Assembly (NCBI RefSeq): GCF_004341945.1 | Contig: NZ_SMBP01000025.1 | Location: 1-48,920, forward strand | Source of the DNA: Longicatena caecimuris | GTDB lineage: Bacteria > Bacillota_I > Bacilli_A > Erysipelotrichales > Erysipelotrichaceae | DNA: 48,920 nt | Reading direction: 5' to 3' | Part shown: one piece after another, positions 8,476 to 17,956 of the stretch | How positions within the stretch are numbered: position 1 is the first letter of the stretch | Layout: every line of letters begins with the position of its first letter | Made by a program: the position numbers and the translations under genes | The notes under the pieces: generated by a model | The model's database searches: none | The model's input: only the letters and a program-made list of their open reading frames with translations | What the model was told of the DNA's origin: nothing

Positions 8476-8580
8476 AAAAAGAATTCCTTTTATAGTGAGC
8501 ATACAATGATGAGCAACCTTAATAAGAATGTTGAAATTATGAAATACGGTAGTGCAACAAATACTTTAACAAATAAATAA

Positions 8581-8622
8581 AAGGAGGCTGTTTATGATCT
8601 AGCATAAACGGCTTCCTTTCTT
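8581..8622. terminator. Long hairpin, probable bidirectional terminator
   Basis: Sixteen bases at 8581-8596 pair, with wobbles, with 8603-8618. On the plus strand a weak T tract follows. On the minus strand CCTTTTATTTATTT follows, which would serve yigZ. It divides the converging AraC-type and yigZ genes. The rest of 8476-8792 shows no gene. Confidence 0.6.
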
Positions 8623-8792
8623 GCTGTATGTCCTAAAGTGAGTAAGAACCTGTTTGAAAGAATGCTCCCCTTAAGGATATAAGCATATTTTTTTAGCCTT
8701 ATTTTGCCAATGGCAAACTATCATGAAAAAGGCTCATAAAGGCTAGCGAATTATCTTACTATATATTGATGTATGGCAGAGAAGGTTCAGAC

Positions 8793-9431
8793 TCATGAAG
8801 CTGTTAAATCTGTTTTTACACCTTGTAATTCTACATCTATTATACATTCTTTGATAAAGACTGGAAGATAAGCACCATTGGTGATTTCAGAGATTTCATC
8901 ATCTAAGGGGTGTTCACATAAATACGTATAAACAGCATTTTCTTCATATTGCTTGTCAGATACTTCAATATCGTGAGTACGGAAAAGATAATCCATCTTA
9001 CCAATGAGATGATATGGAAAATGTAAGGTATATACAAACATTTTCTGTTTACGGGTAAGACAGGCACTCGCAAGTGCATGCGATACACTTTTAGCATATG
9101 CGCGAATCAATCCGCCTGCCCCTAATTTAATACCGCCGAAATAACGTACGGTAACTGCTACGATATCTTGCATCTGATGTTTCATCAAACATTCTAACAT
9201 GGGCACACCTGCTGTACCGGCAGGTTCTCCGTCATCATTACTGCGTTGTATTTCGTTTTGTTCGCCTATGATAAAGGCATAACAGTGATGTCTGGCATTA
9301 GGGTGTTCTTTTTTTATCTTGTTAATAAAAGTCTTTGCCTCTTCTTCACTGTTACAACGGTGAAGGTAACAAAGGAAACGACTTTTTTTGATTTCAAATT
9401 CATCCATATGATCTTCTTTTAAACGATACAT
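8793..9431 (-). CDS. yigZ: YigZ/IMPACT family protein (UPF0029)
   Basis: A 212-residue member of the YigZ/IMPACT family. The family signature is complete: NARHHCYAFIIG (45-56), RSNDDGEPAGTAGVPML and VTVRYFGGIKLGAGGLIRAY. The C-terminal ferredoxin-like domain covers about 135-205. Bacterial members are soluble proteins of uncertain function; the eukaryotic relative IMPACT acts on translation control through Gcn1. AGGTGAT precedes the ATG and a TATAAT lies just upstream on the minus strand. It is a single gene between two terminators. The family assignment is secure, the molecular role is not. Confidence 0.92.
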   Translation of the reverse strand: MYRLKEDHMDEFEIKKSRFLCYLHRCNSEEEAKTFINKIKKEHPNARHHCYAFIIGEQNEIQRSNDDGEPAGTAGVPMLECLMKHQMQDIVAVTVRYFGGIKLGAGGLIRAYAKSVSHALASACLTRKQKMFVYTLHFPYHLIGKMDYLFRTHDIEVSDKQYEENAVYTYLCEHPLDDEISEITNGAYLPVFIKECIIDVELQGVKTDLTAS

Positions 9432-9467
9432 GTTATCACCTGTTTCATTATAATATAGATAAGGACA

Positions 9468-9495
9468 GAAAAAAAGAATCGATAGCGATTCTTTT
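9468..9495 (-). terminator. Intrinsic terminator after the GH13-like gene
   Basis: AAAAGAATCG (9472-9481), loop ATAG, and CGATTCTTTT (9486-9495) form a perfect 10-bp stem. On the minus strand it runs into seven T residues. Confidence 0.85.
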
Positions 9496-9599
9496 AAAAA
9501 GTAATTATTGGTATTTTAATTTAAGGTATTCCTAATCGTCAATCTTCATTATGGAGATTATCAACAAATAACTTATCTTAAAACCATCTTGTGAAAGAA

Positions 9600-11636
9600 T
9601 TAAGCTTTTTGTCCATCAGTTGATTTACTAGCTTTAAATTCGATAAACTTTACTTCACCACATTCAAAATCTAATGGGAGATTGCGGAAAGAGTCCTGCG
9701 GTACATCATGAATATATGGGTCTGAAGTAGAGAAGATTTGATGAATTTCTGCTACTGTAAAAGGCAATTCACTATATAAATTCTCGGTATGAATATGTAA
9801 ATGACTGGCTGTATTAATGTTTGTATTACAAATAACCATTAATGCACGATCTTCTAAGATAAAACTATACCCAATGCCAAAGTCTTTCGGAGAATCAAAC
9901 CATACGGGAACACAGCTTTCTTCTTTACTAATGGCATCAAGATATGTATTACGTATTGCGGAACAACGCTCTAATAAAGAAGGCAAAACATTGAGATCCG
10001 GCGTACGATAATTAAAATAGTAAGAATCTAAATAAGCCTGTTGACGGTAGCGGAGATCTTCTTTTGGCAGAGAAGATAGATATTTTTTGTCCCCATACTC
10101 ACTCAACTGCATTGGCTGTACCTCAAAGCATTCAACACCATTCATCAGCATCGGAATACCATTGGGTAAGAATTGATTCATAACACTTAACATGATCATC
10201 AATTTTTTACCATTTTCCAATGAGCACACTCTTCTGGCATCATAAAATTCACTAGCCGCAAACATGGGACAGGCATTGCCTTTTAAACGATATGCAAAGG
10301 TATGGAAACGGAAGTCCCAAATATTGGTTTCTTCATAACCACTATTTCCACTAATGGCATCAAAGCCTTTTGCAACCCATGCACTACTATTTTCCATGAG
10401 CGTATCTTCTGCAATCATGGCAAAGTGACGGTTTCCTTTGCGCGCTGTCTTTACCAATTCCTTTTGCAGTTTTTCAGGTAATAAATATGTTTTTTCCAAA
10501 TAAATACCATCAACGCCGAGTGTTTGTTGATACCATTGAATGGTTTCATTTAACATATCCCATAAACTACGCAAAGCCTTTTTTCCCGGATGCAAATCAT
10601 AACGAATGCTGTCTTGCATTAGATAAGGTGCACAATTTGCAGGTAATGCGTTTTTTGGTACATGAATATGAAAATCTTCAAAGAAACGGAATACAGTACC
10701 ATCTTCATCAACAGGTAAATGTGCATTGATTTGATCTGAGAACATTGGCGCAATCGTGATATGTTCTAGTTTTTCTATAGCAGCTAAATCCATATCTGTG
10801 GGCTCTGGTGCATTACGGAAGAAAGCTAGGTGTGCTTTTACATCTTCGCTGCGATAAAAATCTTTTAACGCATACGTATGCGGTATTGTGTTTTGCGGTA
10901 GCGCATTACAAATCGGCGCATGATAATTTCGCAATTCATCATATGTCATCCAATAAAACCATTCCGGATGTTTCTGATAATATGTATTATCTCTGGCAAG
11001 CTTACCTGGACAAAATTCTAAAAGAACACGGATACCATGCATATGGCAAGCTTCAATAAATGCTAAGCATTGTTCCAGAACATTTAATTCCGGTACAAGT
11101 GGATCATGTAACGTTTCATCTATATCTGTAAAACTACGCACACATTCCTTTGCGGCATACGTATGAGGCGTCTGTGTTTTGCTTAAAGCAAATGGCTGGT
11201 GCATAAGTATGGTGTTTATACCCATGCGTTTTAAGTAGGGAATTAATAAAATACTCTTCAAAAAAGTGCCATTATCACTTAAATGATACAAATTATCATG
11301 TGGCAATGCATCATCACGATCGTGATCCCATGCCGTGGCAGTACGTACCATGAGGGAATATATACTGGACTTTTTCAGCCAGCTGCCTTTTGAAGCTTTA
11401 GCATCTTGAAAAGGAATGCTTTTTTTCACTTTTCCTTGTTCATCCATTAAGATGTGGCGCAAAGTAAAAAGATAAAAACGGTATGGATTGACCAGAATTT
11501 CACGGCTGCGTAAGTTTTTCTTATCTGGATAGCCATACATATTCCATGCATTAGGAATTGCATAATTGTAAATGTCATCGTGGTGGAGTTTCTCTTCTTT
11601 CTCTAATGCATGATAAAGTGCTGTAACATGGTTCAT
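9600..11636 (-). CDS. GH13/GlgE-like alpha-glucan protein with altered catalytic motifs
   Basis: A 678-residue protein whose central part follows the GH13 (alpha-amylase clan) barrel. The segment GIRVLLEFCPGKLARDN with KHPEWFYW (about 201-229) resembles the GlgE type region I. GVDGIYLEK (374-382) occupies region II, where active enzymes have GxRxD: the Arg is Tyr379 and the nucleophile Asp is Glu381. FAMIAED offers Glu410 as a candidate acid. A C-terminal beta-domain follows. It may be an inactive binding protein, or an enzyme with a changed mechanism. It is transcribed away from a solute-binding lipoprotein gene, hinting at a shared carbohydrate. Start supported by AAGGGGG upstream. Confidence 0.7.
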   Translation of the reverse strand: MNHVTALYHALEKEEKLHHDDIYNYAIPNAWNMYGYPDKKNLRSREILVNPYRFYLFTLRHILMDEQGKVKKSIPFQDAKASKGSWLKKSSIYSLMVRTATAWDHDRDDALPHDNLYHLSDNGTFLKSILLIPYLKRMGINTILMHQPFALSKTQTPHTYAAKECVRSFTDIDETLHDPLVPELNVLEQCLAFIEACHMHGIRVLLEFCPGKLARDNTYYQKHPEWFYWMTYDELRNYHAPICNALPQNTIPHTYALKDFYRSEDVKAHLAFFRNAPEPTDMDLAAIEKLEHITIAPMFSDQINAHLPVDEDGTVFRFFEDFHIHVPKNALPANCAPYLMQDSIRYDLHPGKKALRSLWDMLNETIQWYQQTLGVDGIYLEKTYLLPEKLQKELVKTARKGNRHFAMIAEDTLMENSSAWVAKGFDAISGNSGYEETNIWDFRFHTFAYRLKGNACPMFAASEFYDARRVCSLENGKKLMIMLSVMNQFLPNGIPMLMNGVECFEVQPMQLSEYGDKKYLSSLPKEDLRYRQQAYLDSYYFNYRTPDLNVLPSLLERCSAIRNTYLDAISKEESCVPVWFDSPKDFGIGYSFILEDRALMVICNTNINTASHLHIHTENLYSELPFTVAEIHQIFSTSDPYIHDVPQDSFRNLPLDFECGEVKFIEFKASKSTDGQKA

Positions 11637-11828
11637 TGGAAAACCCCCTTGTCTATAGTTATAGTATAGTATACAAGCAGGAAAAAGCCAAACGAATCTT
11701 TGCTTTTTTTCATACGAGAAAGCTTATATAAAGTTATCGCAAATGAAGGATACAGATGATTAAAAAGGCATATGTGAATTCGACAGAATGTGATGATAGA
11801 AGTTGTTATACTCAAAACAGGTGAGGAC

Positions 11829-12992
11829 ATGAAAAAACTAGTTTTGTTAGGTATAACAGCGTTTCTTTGTGCATGTAGTAATGCTTCAAGAGAAAAGATT
11901 GAAATGACTGAAAAAGATGCGCATCTGTTGATTCAGGTGGAACATCAGGCATATGCGGATAAGTTAAACGATTTATGGAATCGTAGCTATCCGAAACAAA
12001 AAGATGCTTTACATTTCGTTGTACAACCTTATTACTTTACCCAGGATATCAAACAAGATATTATCTGGACGAACGATATTGACGCAACTTTTTTAAAAGA
12101 TAAGCTCATGGGGATAAAGGAAGTGTCTTATACATATGATGTGCCGGATAGTTTACAGAGAGAGGAATTAAGCGATTATTATACACCTGTTATTGGGGAG
12201 GGACTGGTGTTTTGTTATCGCAAGGATTTGTTAGAAAAAAATAAATTGTCGGAAGAAGATCTAGTTAGTTTTGAGCAAATGGCAGAAAGTCATGTACGTT
12301 ATTATCATAATCATATGGGAGAATATGTATATCCGTTTTTCGCTAAACTACTTCCTAAGGAAACAATTCCATTTACCAATCTTTTTCCTAAAGAGCAGAC
12401 AATCAAGCAATTAAAAGCATATAAGGAAATAAATACAAAATTGGATATGCCGGATGATTTGATACAGCAAAAGGATTTTTATAATGGTGATGATTATTTA
12501 TGTGGCTTACTGTCGACAAAGTTTCAGTATGAAAATAGAAGTGCCTATCAAAATGGTAATCTACATTTCATGGCGATGCCATCCTGGCAAGAAGAAACCA
12601 TAGCACCGCCATTTACGACGTTTGGATTTGCTGTAACAAAAGAATGTAAATACCCGAATACAGCAAGACAGTTTCTAGCTATGGTGCGATCGAAGAAAGG
12701 GATACAGGCATTATTAGACACTAATATGAAAGTACCTTTATTATGTAGTGAGGATGTAAAAGATTTCTATATTTATGATCATGCTAAAAAGGAACTCATA
12801 GAGGCTGTAAATACAACACAACTATATAATCTGTCAATGATAGAAGAAAATCCGGGAATCACAATGGAAATGCTGATAAATCAAAGTGATTTTACATCGA
12901 TCTTACAAAACTATATTTGTAGTAAAGATTCCTCAGCTAAAGTTTATAAGGAATTGGTAAAGAATTTAAGGACATGGAGCATTGGTAAATAA
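11829..12992 (+). CDS. Extracellular solute-binding lipoprotein (sugar-type, MalE-like fold)
   Basis: Starting at 11829 after GGTGAGG, the 387-residue product has a lipoprotein signal (MKKLVLLGITAF, lipobox LCAC, lipidated Cys16). The mature chain has features of family 1 solute-binding proteins: a YTPVIGEGLVFCYRKDLL strand-helix block at about 122-139, then FAVTKECKYPNTARQFLAMV near 275-294. No permease or ATPase gene is adjacent. It is divergent from the GH13-like gene, so an oligosaccharide ligand is plausible, with partner subunits elsewhere or a purely sensory role. A TGTTATACT extended -10 ends at 11812. Confidence 0.72.
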   Translation: MKKLVLLGITAFLCACSNASREKIEMTEKDAHLLIQVEHQAYADKLNDLWNRSYPKQKDALHFVVQPYYFTQDIKQDIIWTNDIDATFLKDKLMGIKEVSYTYDVPDSLQREELSDYYTPVIGEGLVFCYRKDLLEKNKLSEEDLVSFEQMAESHVRYYHNHMGEYVYPFFAKLLPKETIPFTNLFPKEQTIKQLKAYKEINTKLDMPDDLIQQKDFYNGDDYLCGLLSTKFQYENRSAYQNGNLHFMAMPSWQEETIAPPFTTFGFAVTKECKYPNTARQFLAMVRSKKGIQALLDTNMKVPLLCSEDVKDFYIYDHAKKELIEAVNTTQLYNLSMIEENPGITMEMLINQSDFTSILQNYICSKDSSAKVYKELVKNLRTWSIGK

Positions 12993-12993
12993 T

Positions 12994-13021
12994 AAAAAGT
13001 GATGGTTGCATCACTTTTTAT
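12994..13021. terminator. Bidirectional intrinsic terminator
   Basis: AAAAAGTGATG (12994-13004) pairs perfectly with CATCACTTTTT (13009-13019) around GTTG. T runs exist on both strands, so it can end both the lipoprotein gene and the minus-strand gene at 13134. Confidence 0.85.
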
Positions 13022-13133
13022 ATGAATTCATTAGTTTTTATCTTGAACAGTTATATCTATTTCTTTAATCGTATAAGCACCTTCAGAAAAGCTTTTAACT
13101 AATCAATGTTCTTTTTAATTATAATTGATAATT

Positions 13134-13493
13134 TTATTTTTTAAAGAACTCATCAAATACCGCTTTTACTCTTTCTGCTTCTTTCTTATCTTCCATGTAA
13201 AGATCAGAATTAAACAATACAGGATTCTCTGAAATATAAACAGCTAAAGTTTCATTTGCAGTCGTAGTGATTTTAATTCCCACATACAATTTAGGTTCTA
13301 CAGCTATAAAAGAGGAAGCACCACCAAGTACCTGATGAAGAAAAGGTTCTGCTTTTCCACGATAATTTGCATGTTCATTTAAAATACTATATTTTTTAAT
13401 TTCTGATAACTTGTATTCTCCCTGTGTTCCATCTTTAATAGTATAAGTGTTTGAATCTGCGTCAATTACGATACTCCTAAATTCTTTCATCAT
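13134..13493 (-). CDS. Small soluble protein, unknown function
   Basis: A 119-residue protein preceded by AAAGGAG, which serves either of two adjacent ATG codons. It is mainly beta-strand in pattern for residues 1-95 (RSIVIDADSNTYTIKD, LYVGIKITTTANETLAVYIS) and ends in a charged helix (DKKEAERVKAVFDEFFKK). No signal peptide or membrane segment is seen. The strand pattern and C-terminal helix resemble a PH-like fold, but this is only an impression. It is a single gene; neighbours give no clue. Confidence 0.65.
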   Translation of the reverse strand: MMKEFRSIVIDADSNTYTIKDGTQGEYKLSEIKKYSILNEHANYRGKAEPFLHQVLGGASSFIAVEPKLYVGIKITTTANETLAVYISENPVLFNSDLYMEDKKEAERVKAVFDEFFKK

Positions 13494-13699
13494 TTTAACT
13501 CCTTTCTAATCCCTATACGTTTAGGATTTTATATCATATTTCTTATTCTATTCATCCCATGGGTATCACATCTCCTAATTAATGTTATGATTATCTTTCT
13601 ACATCCATCATACCGCTTTTTTGGGAAAAGACAAGCTTTCTATTGTGAATACCAAAGTTTTAGTGTTTGTTTAAATTGTATATAGCACTTGAACATACA

Positions 13700-13745
13700 C
13701 ATGGAAAAGCCTCCTACATAATCCGTTATGTAAGAGACTTTCCCG
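13700..13745 (-). terminator. Terminator of the lysine operon
   Basis: A long stem pairs 13702-13719 with 13726-13744, with a few wobbles around a CCGT/ACGG loop, seven bases past the dapB stop. The minus-strand T run lies inside the 3' arm. Confidence 0.6.
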
Positions 13746-13751
13746 TTGTTT

Positions 13752-14474
13752 TTATTCATTAAATAAGATATCTTTCATGGTATACGTACCATGGGGCTTG
13801 TTTTGGATAAAGCGTGCTGCACGTAAAGCACCATTCACAAAAATCTGTTTACTATTAGCCGTATGTTTGATTTCCAGAACTTCATCTTCCCCAAGATAGA
13901 GGACACTGTGCTCTCCGGCAACCGTACCGCCTCGTACGGCATGAATACCGATTTCTTTTTGTCGTTTGCCAATGAACCCTTCTCTTCCATGTACTTCTTC
14001 ATAGGCATGATCCTTGTTCAGAATATCAACAAGCATTTTTGCTGTCCCACTAGGTGCATCCTGTTTTTGGTTGTGGTGTGCTTCTATGACTTCCATATCA
14101 AAACTATCTTCTAACAAGGGTGTCACCATCTTAAGAATTTCCTGCATGACAGCAATACCTAGTGAGAAATTTGCTTGAAAGACAATAGGGGCATACATAC
14201 CTAAAGCATTGATTTCTTGTTTCTGCATATCACTATGTCCGGTCGTTCCGCAGATATAAGGCGTATGATGTTCCTTCACATAAGGGGCAATCCACTCTAA
14301 ATTGGCGGGATGTGAAAAGTCGATAATCGCATGCAGTTCTTCTTGCAGTGTTGATAAATCAGGTTTCTGAGTACCATCGGCAATCATTACCACCTGCATA
14401 TCTTCTTGTTTCTGAATACTGTCGACAACCAGTCTTCCCATCTTGCCAAATCCTGCGACTAGAATATTTAGCAT
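13752..14474 (-). CDS. dapB: 4-hydroxy-tetrahydrodipicolinate reductase
   Basis: This 240-residue enzyme reduces 4-hydroxy-tetrahydrodipicolinate to tetrahydrodipicolinate with NAD(P)H in the lysine/diaminopimelate pathway. The N-terminus has the dinucleotide-binding glycine motif VAGFGKMGR (7-14). The catalytic signature EAHHNQKQDAPSGTA contains His133, His134 and Lys137. The length is normal for compact bacterial DapB. It is the last gene of the operon and its ATG overlaps the end of dapA by seven bases, so translation is coupled. Confidence 0.96.
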   Translation of the reverse strand: MLNILVAGFGKMGRLVVDSIQKQEDMQVVMIADGTQKPDLSTLQEELHAIIDFSHPANLEWIAPYVKEHHTPYICGTTGHSDMQKQEINALGMYAPIVFQANFSLGIAVMQEILKMVTPLLEDSFDMEVIEAHHNQKQDAPSGTAKMLVDILNKDHAYEEVHGREGFIGKRQKEIGIHAVRGGTVAGEHSVLYLGEDEVLEIKHTANSKQIFVNGALRAARFIQNKPHGTYTMKDILFNE

Positions 14475-15352
14475 AAAGCTTTCTCCTTCATTTTAGCAGC
14501 TAATACCTCTTTATGTTCTTCTGTCATTTCACATAACGGCAGACGATATCCACCAACCTGTTTGCCCATCAGATTCAAAGCTTCTTTGACAGGAATCGGA
14601 TTGACTTCAATAAATAAAGCGTGAATGAGATCTAAATTATCTAACTGTATCCGTAAGGCTGTATCTACATCATGATGTAAATATGCCATTACCATATCGT
14701 GTGTTTCTTGTGGCATAACATTTGCCAATACAGAAATAACACCACTGGCACCTAAAGATAATAAAGGAACAATCATGTCATCATTTCCAGAATACATACG
14801 GAAATCATCATTCAGATAACGGGCGATATTTGTCGCATAAGCGATATTTCCGCTTGCTTCTTTAATACCGCAAATATGTTCATGTTTACTTAATACGGCA
14901 ACGGCTTCTTCAGAGATACTGCAACCTGTTCTGCCAGGAATGTTATACATGATGATTGGTGTATGAACGGCATCGGCTACGGACAGAAAATGCTGAATCA
15001 TTCCACTGGCATTGGCTTTATTGTAATATGGGGAAATAACCAGTAAGGCATCGGCTCCCATTTCTTCATACTTCAAGCTTTTTTCAACAGCTGTCTGTGT
15101 ACAGTTAGAACCACTACCGACAATGACCGGGATTCGCTTGTTAATCGTTTGTAAGGTAAATTCGACGACAGCATCATCTTCCTCATGCGTCATGGTGCTG
15201 CTTTCACCGGTCGTTCCTAGAACTAGTATACCATCGGTATGATTGGCAACATGCCATTCTAATAATTCATGTAACTTTTCAAAATTGACACTTCCATCTT
15301 CATGGAAGGGTGTGATAAGTGCTACAATACTTCCCTTAAGATCAAATTTCAT
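14468..15352 (-). CDS. dapA: 4-hydroxy-tetrahydrodipicolinate synthase
   Basis: A 294-residue class I aldolase that condenses pyruvate with aspartate semialdehyde. The TIM-barrel markers are present: GTTGESST (46-53), catalytic Tyr136 in MYNIPGRTG, and the Schiff-base Lys164 in GIKEASGN. AAAGGAG lies before the ATG. Just upstream of that ribosome site on the mRNA is a small CACC-GAAA-GGTG hairpin (15369-15380), which could tune initiation. It is the third gene of the riboswitch-controlled lysine operon. Confidence 0.97.
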   Translation of the reverse strand: MKFDLKGSIVALITPFHEDGSVNFEKLHELLEWHVANHTDGILVLGTTGESSTMTHEEDDAVVEFTLQTINKRIPVIVGSGSNCTQTAVEKSLKYEEMGADALLVISPYYNKANASGMIQHFLSVADAVHTPIIMYNIPGRTGCSISEEAVAVLSKHEHICGIKEASGNIAYATNIARYLNDDFRMYSGNDDMIVPLLSLGASGVISVLANVMPQETHDMVMAYLHHDVDTALRIQLDNLDLIHALFIEVNPIPVKEALNLMGKQVGGYRLPLCEMTEEHKEVLAAKMKEKALC

Positions 15353-15394
15353 AATGTTCTCCTTTCACCTTTCGGTGTTTTGTTTATAAATAGA

Positions 15395-16594
15395 TTAAAG
15401 ATCAAAGGCTTCCCCTAAGACTTCAATTGCTTTTTGTTTATCTTTTTCCTCTATGGTCAATGAGATAGAAATCTCACTTGATGTTATCATGTAATATCGA
15501 ATATTATGTGCATTTAAGGTACTTAATACTTTTGCCGCTATACCACTGTGTGTGGAAATACCGACACCGACGACCGATAGTTTCACAAAGCCCAACAGAC
15601 GGGAAATCGGATATTTGGAATTTAACTCATCGATATGCTTTAAAATGGTATCAGATTGTTTTTTATTACAGTAAAATGAAAAGTTAACTTTACCATCATG
15701 CGTCAACTGTTGCGATATTGTATCTAAATTGATATCTAATTTGGCAATCAGTGTGAATAACTCGCCAAGAAAGATACCATCATTGGGAAGATCGTTCACC
15801 CGCATAATTGCATAGTCTTCCTTGATACTAATACCGGTAATCGGCATATCTTCCAGATTTTTCGTTTTTTCCATAATAAACGTCCCCTTACTTTTATCTT
15901 TTTCTAAGGCTTTTCCTAAGAATAGGCGTACATTGTATTTACTAGCCAGCTCTACACTGCGTGTTTCCAAAACACCGGCGCCCAAGCAAGCCATCTGCAT
16001 CATTTCATTATATGTGATTTCTTTTAAACGTTTGGCTTTTGGATACATTCTTGGATCAATGGTATAAACACCATTGACATCGGTATAAATATAGCAGTCC
16101 CAGCCAAGTTTGGCAGCTAAGGCGACGGCCGTTGTATCACTGCCGCCTCTTCCTAACGTCGTAATTTCACCATGCTCAGTAGCTCCTTGAAAACCAGCCA
16201 CTACCACAACCTTTCCATCGTCCAGGTGTTTTTGTAAATTGGTGATGTCGATATCTTTAATACGCGCATGTGCATGATGATGGCTGGTAATGAAACCACA
16301 TTGATATCCGGTTAAGGAAATCGCCGGTATTCCAAGTGCATCAATCGCCATGGCTAATAGGGTGATCGTTCGCTGTTCACCGGTAGATAAAAGGGAATCC
16401 ATTTCTCTATCATTGGTATGACCACCTAATGCCGTTGCCATTTCAATAAGCTTATTTGTGGTTTTTCCCATGGCACTAGCTACCAGAATCACATTGTGAC
16501 CAGCCTCTTTCATTTCTTTGACATGCTGAGCAATAGCGCGTATCTTATCCAGATCGGCTACGCTTGTTCCTCCATACTTCTCTACTATATTCAT
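15395..16594 (-). CDS. lysC: Monofunctional aspartate kinase
   Basis: A 399-residue kinase that phosphorylates aspartate, the first committed step towards lysine, threonine and methionine. KYGGTSV (6-12) starts the amino-acid kinase domain; later GFQGATEHGEITTLGRGGSD marks the nucleotide site. Two ACT repeats occupy about 260-399 and usually bind an end-product amino acid. No homoserine dehydrogenase fusion is present. The ATG overlaps the lysA stop as ATGA. Location in an L-box operon makes lysine-specific repression likely, so this should be the lysine-responsive isozyme. Confidence 0.95.
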   Translation of the reverse strand: MNIVEKYGGTSVADLDKIRAIAQHVKEMKEAGHNVILVASAMGKTTNKLIEMATALGGHTNDREMDSLLSTGEQRTITLLAMAIDALGIPAISLTGYQCGFITSHHHAHARIKDIDITNLQKHLDDGKVVVVAGFQGATEHGEITTLGRGGSDTTAVALAAKLGWDCYIYTDVNGVYTIDPRMYPKAKRLKEITYNEMMQMACLGAGVLETRSVELASKYNVRLFLGKALEKDKSKGTFIMEKTKNLEDMPITGISIKEDYAIMRVNDLPNDGIFLGELFTLIAKLDINLDTISQQLTHDGKVNFSFYCNKKQSDTILKHIDELNSKYPISRLLGFVKLSVVGVGISTHSGIAAKVLSTLNAHNIRYYMITSSEISISLTIEEKDKQKAIEVLGEAFDL

Positions 16595-17880
16595 ACGTTG
16601 ATGACCTCATTACATTCTAAGTCTAACATGTTTTCATAGCTTTCTTTTTTAATGACGACACGGGCATGGCCATCTTTTACGAAAACGACTGCCGGACGTC
16701 CCAGCTTATTATAATTGCTGGCCATACTATAGCCATAGGCACCGGTCGTATAAATAATTAGCAGATCATTTTGTGATACCTTTGGCAATTTGGCATTCTC
16801 AATCAAAATATCTCCTGATTCACAGCATTTTCCGGCAATCGTTACGGTTTCTGTTTTATCTTCCTGCATGCGATTGGCGATATCACAGGCATATTCCGCC
16901 TGATATAATGCTGGGCGAATATTATCACTCATACCGCCATCGACAAAGATATACTTCTTATGCTCTGTTTGTTTTTGATAACCGACACGATATAAGGTAC
17001 TGCCAGCTTCCGCTACGATGCTGCGACCTGGTTCAATCATAATTTTTTCGATGTTTAATTGTTGTTTGGCATTTTCTTTCTTACAAGTATCTAAGATAGT
17101 ATGACAAACATCTTGTAAAGGAATAGGGTGATCGGCATTCGTATAAAGTGCCGCAAAGCCGCCGCCTAAATTTAAAGCTGAGATATGAATATCATATTCA
17201 GTTTGCATTTCTTTTGTAAATTGCATGAGCTTTTCAATTTCTGCTACATAAGCCTGTTTATCAAATATCTGGGAACCGATATGGGAGTGATAACCAAGAA
17301 AAGTAATTTCCGCAACGCTTGTTAATGTATGGATCATGGCGGCGATTTCTTTTTTCTTGGTGATAGAAATGCCAAACTTACTATCTAAATGGGCGGTCAC
17401 AATGTATTTATGTGTATGTGCTTCAACACCTGGATTTACTCTTAACATGGTTTTGATGCTGCGGCCACTGCGTTTTACGGCTTTTACCAGCATATCGCAT
17501 TCCATCGCATTATCGACAATGATTGTTCCAACACCATAGTCTAAGGCCATCATGATTTCATCATAGGATTTATTATTGCCATGAAAATATACACGTTCCA
17601 TAGGAAATCCAGCTTGTTTTGCGGTATATAATTCACCACCGCTGACGACATCTAAGGACAAACCGTATTGCGCGACCAGTTCTACCATGGCTTTACAGGA
17701 AAACGCTTTGGATGCATAGAGTACTTCTGTTTTAAAAGTATCTGATTGAAATAATTCATGAAAACGGCTAAGCTTTTCCGTTATTTTATTCTCATCATAA
17801 ATATACAAAGGGGTCTGGCAAGCTGTCGCAAGCTGTTCTACAGACACACCTTGGATGTGTAAAACGTTATCTTTCATCAT
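16591..17880 (-). CDS. lysA: Diaminopimelate decarboxylase
   Basis: A 429-residue PLP enzyme of the alanine-racemase fold that converts meso-diaminopimelate to lysine. Lys58 in LYASKAF forms the Schiff base. GGGFAAL and EPGRSIVAEAG provide phosphate-binding parts, and KCCESGDIL supplies the cysteine that reaches the partner active site in the dimer. GAGGTGATGA precedes two consecutive ATG codons (17880 and 17877). It is first in the operon, immediately after the riboswitch terminator, an unusual position for the last enzyme of the pathway. Confidence 0.96.
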   Translation of the reverse strand: MMKDNVLHIQGVSVEQLATACQTPLYIYDENKITEKLSRFHELFQSDTFKTEVLYASKAFSCKAMVELVAQYGLSLDVVSGGELYTAKQAGFPMERVYFHGNNKSYDEIMMALDYGVGTIIVDNAMECDMLVKAVKRSGRSIKTMLRVNPGVEAHTHKYIVTAHLDSKFGISITKKKEIAAMIHTLTSVAEITFLGYHSHIGSQIFDKQAYVAEIEKLMQFTKEMQTEYDIHISALNLGGGFAALYTNADHPIPLQDVCHTILDTCKKENAKQQLNIEKIMIEPGRSIVAEAGSTLYRVGYQKQTEHKKYIFVDGGMSDNIRPALYQAEYACDIANRMQEDKTETVTIAGKCCESGDILIENAKLPKVSQNDLLIIYTTGAYGYSMASNYNKLGRPAVVFVKDGHARVVIKKESYENMLDLECNEVINV

Positions 17881-17893
17881 TCATCACCTCGTT

Positions 17894-17929
17894 AAAAAAT
17901 GCCAGTAGGATAATGACCTTACTGGCATG
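17894..17929 (-). terminator. lysA: Riboswitch-controlled terminator before lysA
   Basis: Read on the minus strand, TGCCAGTAAGG pairs with CCTACTGGCA around a short loop and is followed by TTTTTT, about 14 bases before the lysA start. It is the expression platform of the lysine riboswitch. Confidence 0.88.
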
Positions 17930-17956
17930 TGAAATTTACTTACTACATGGACAATA

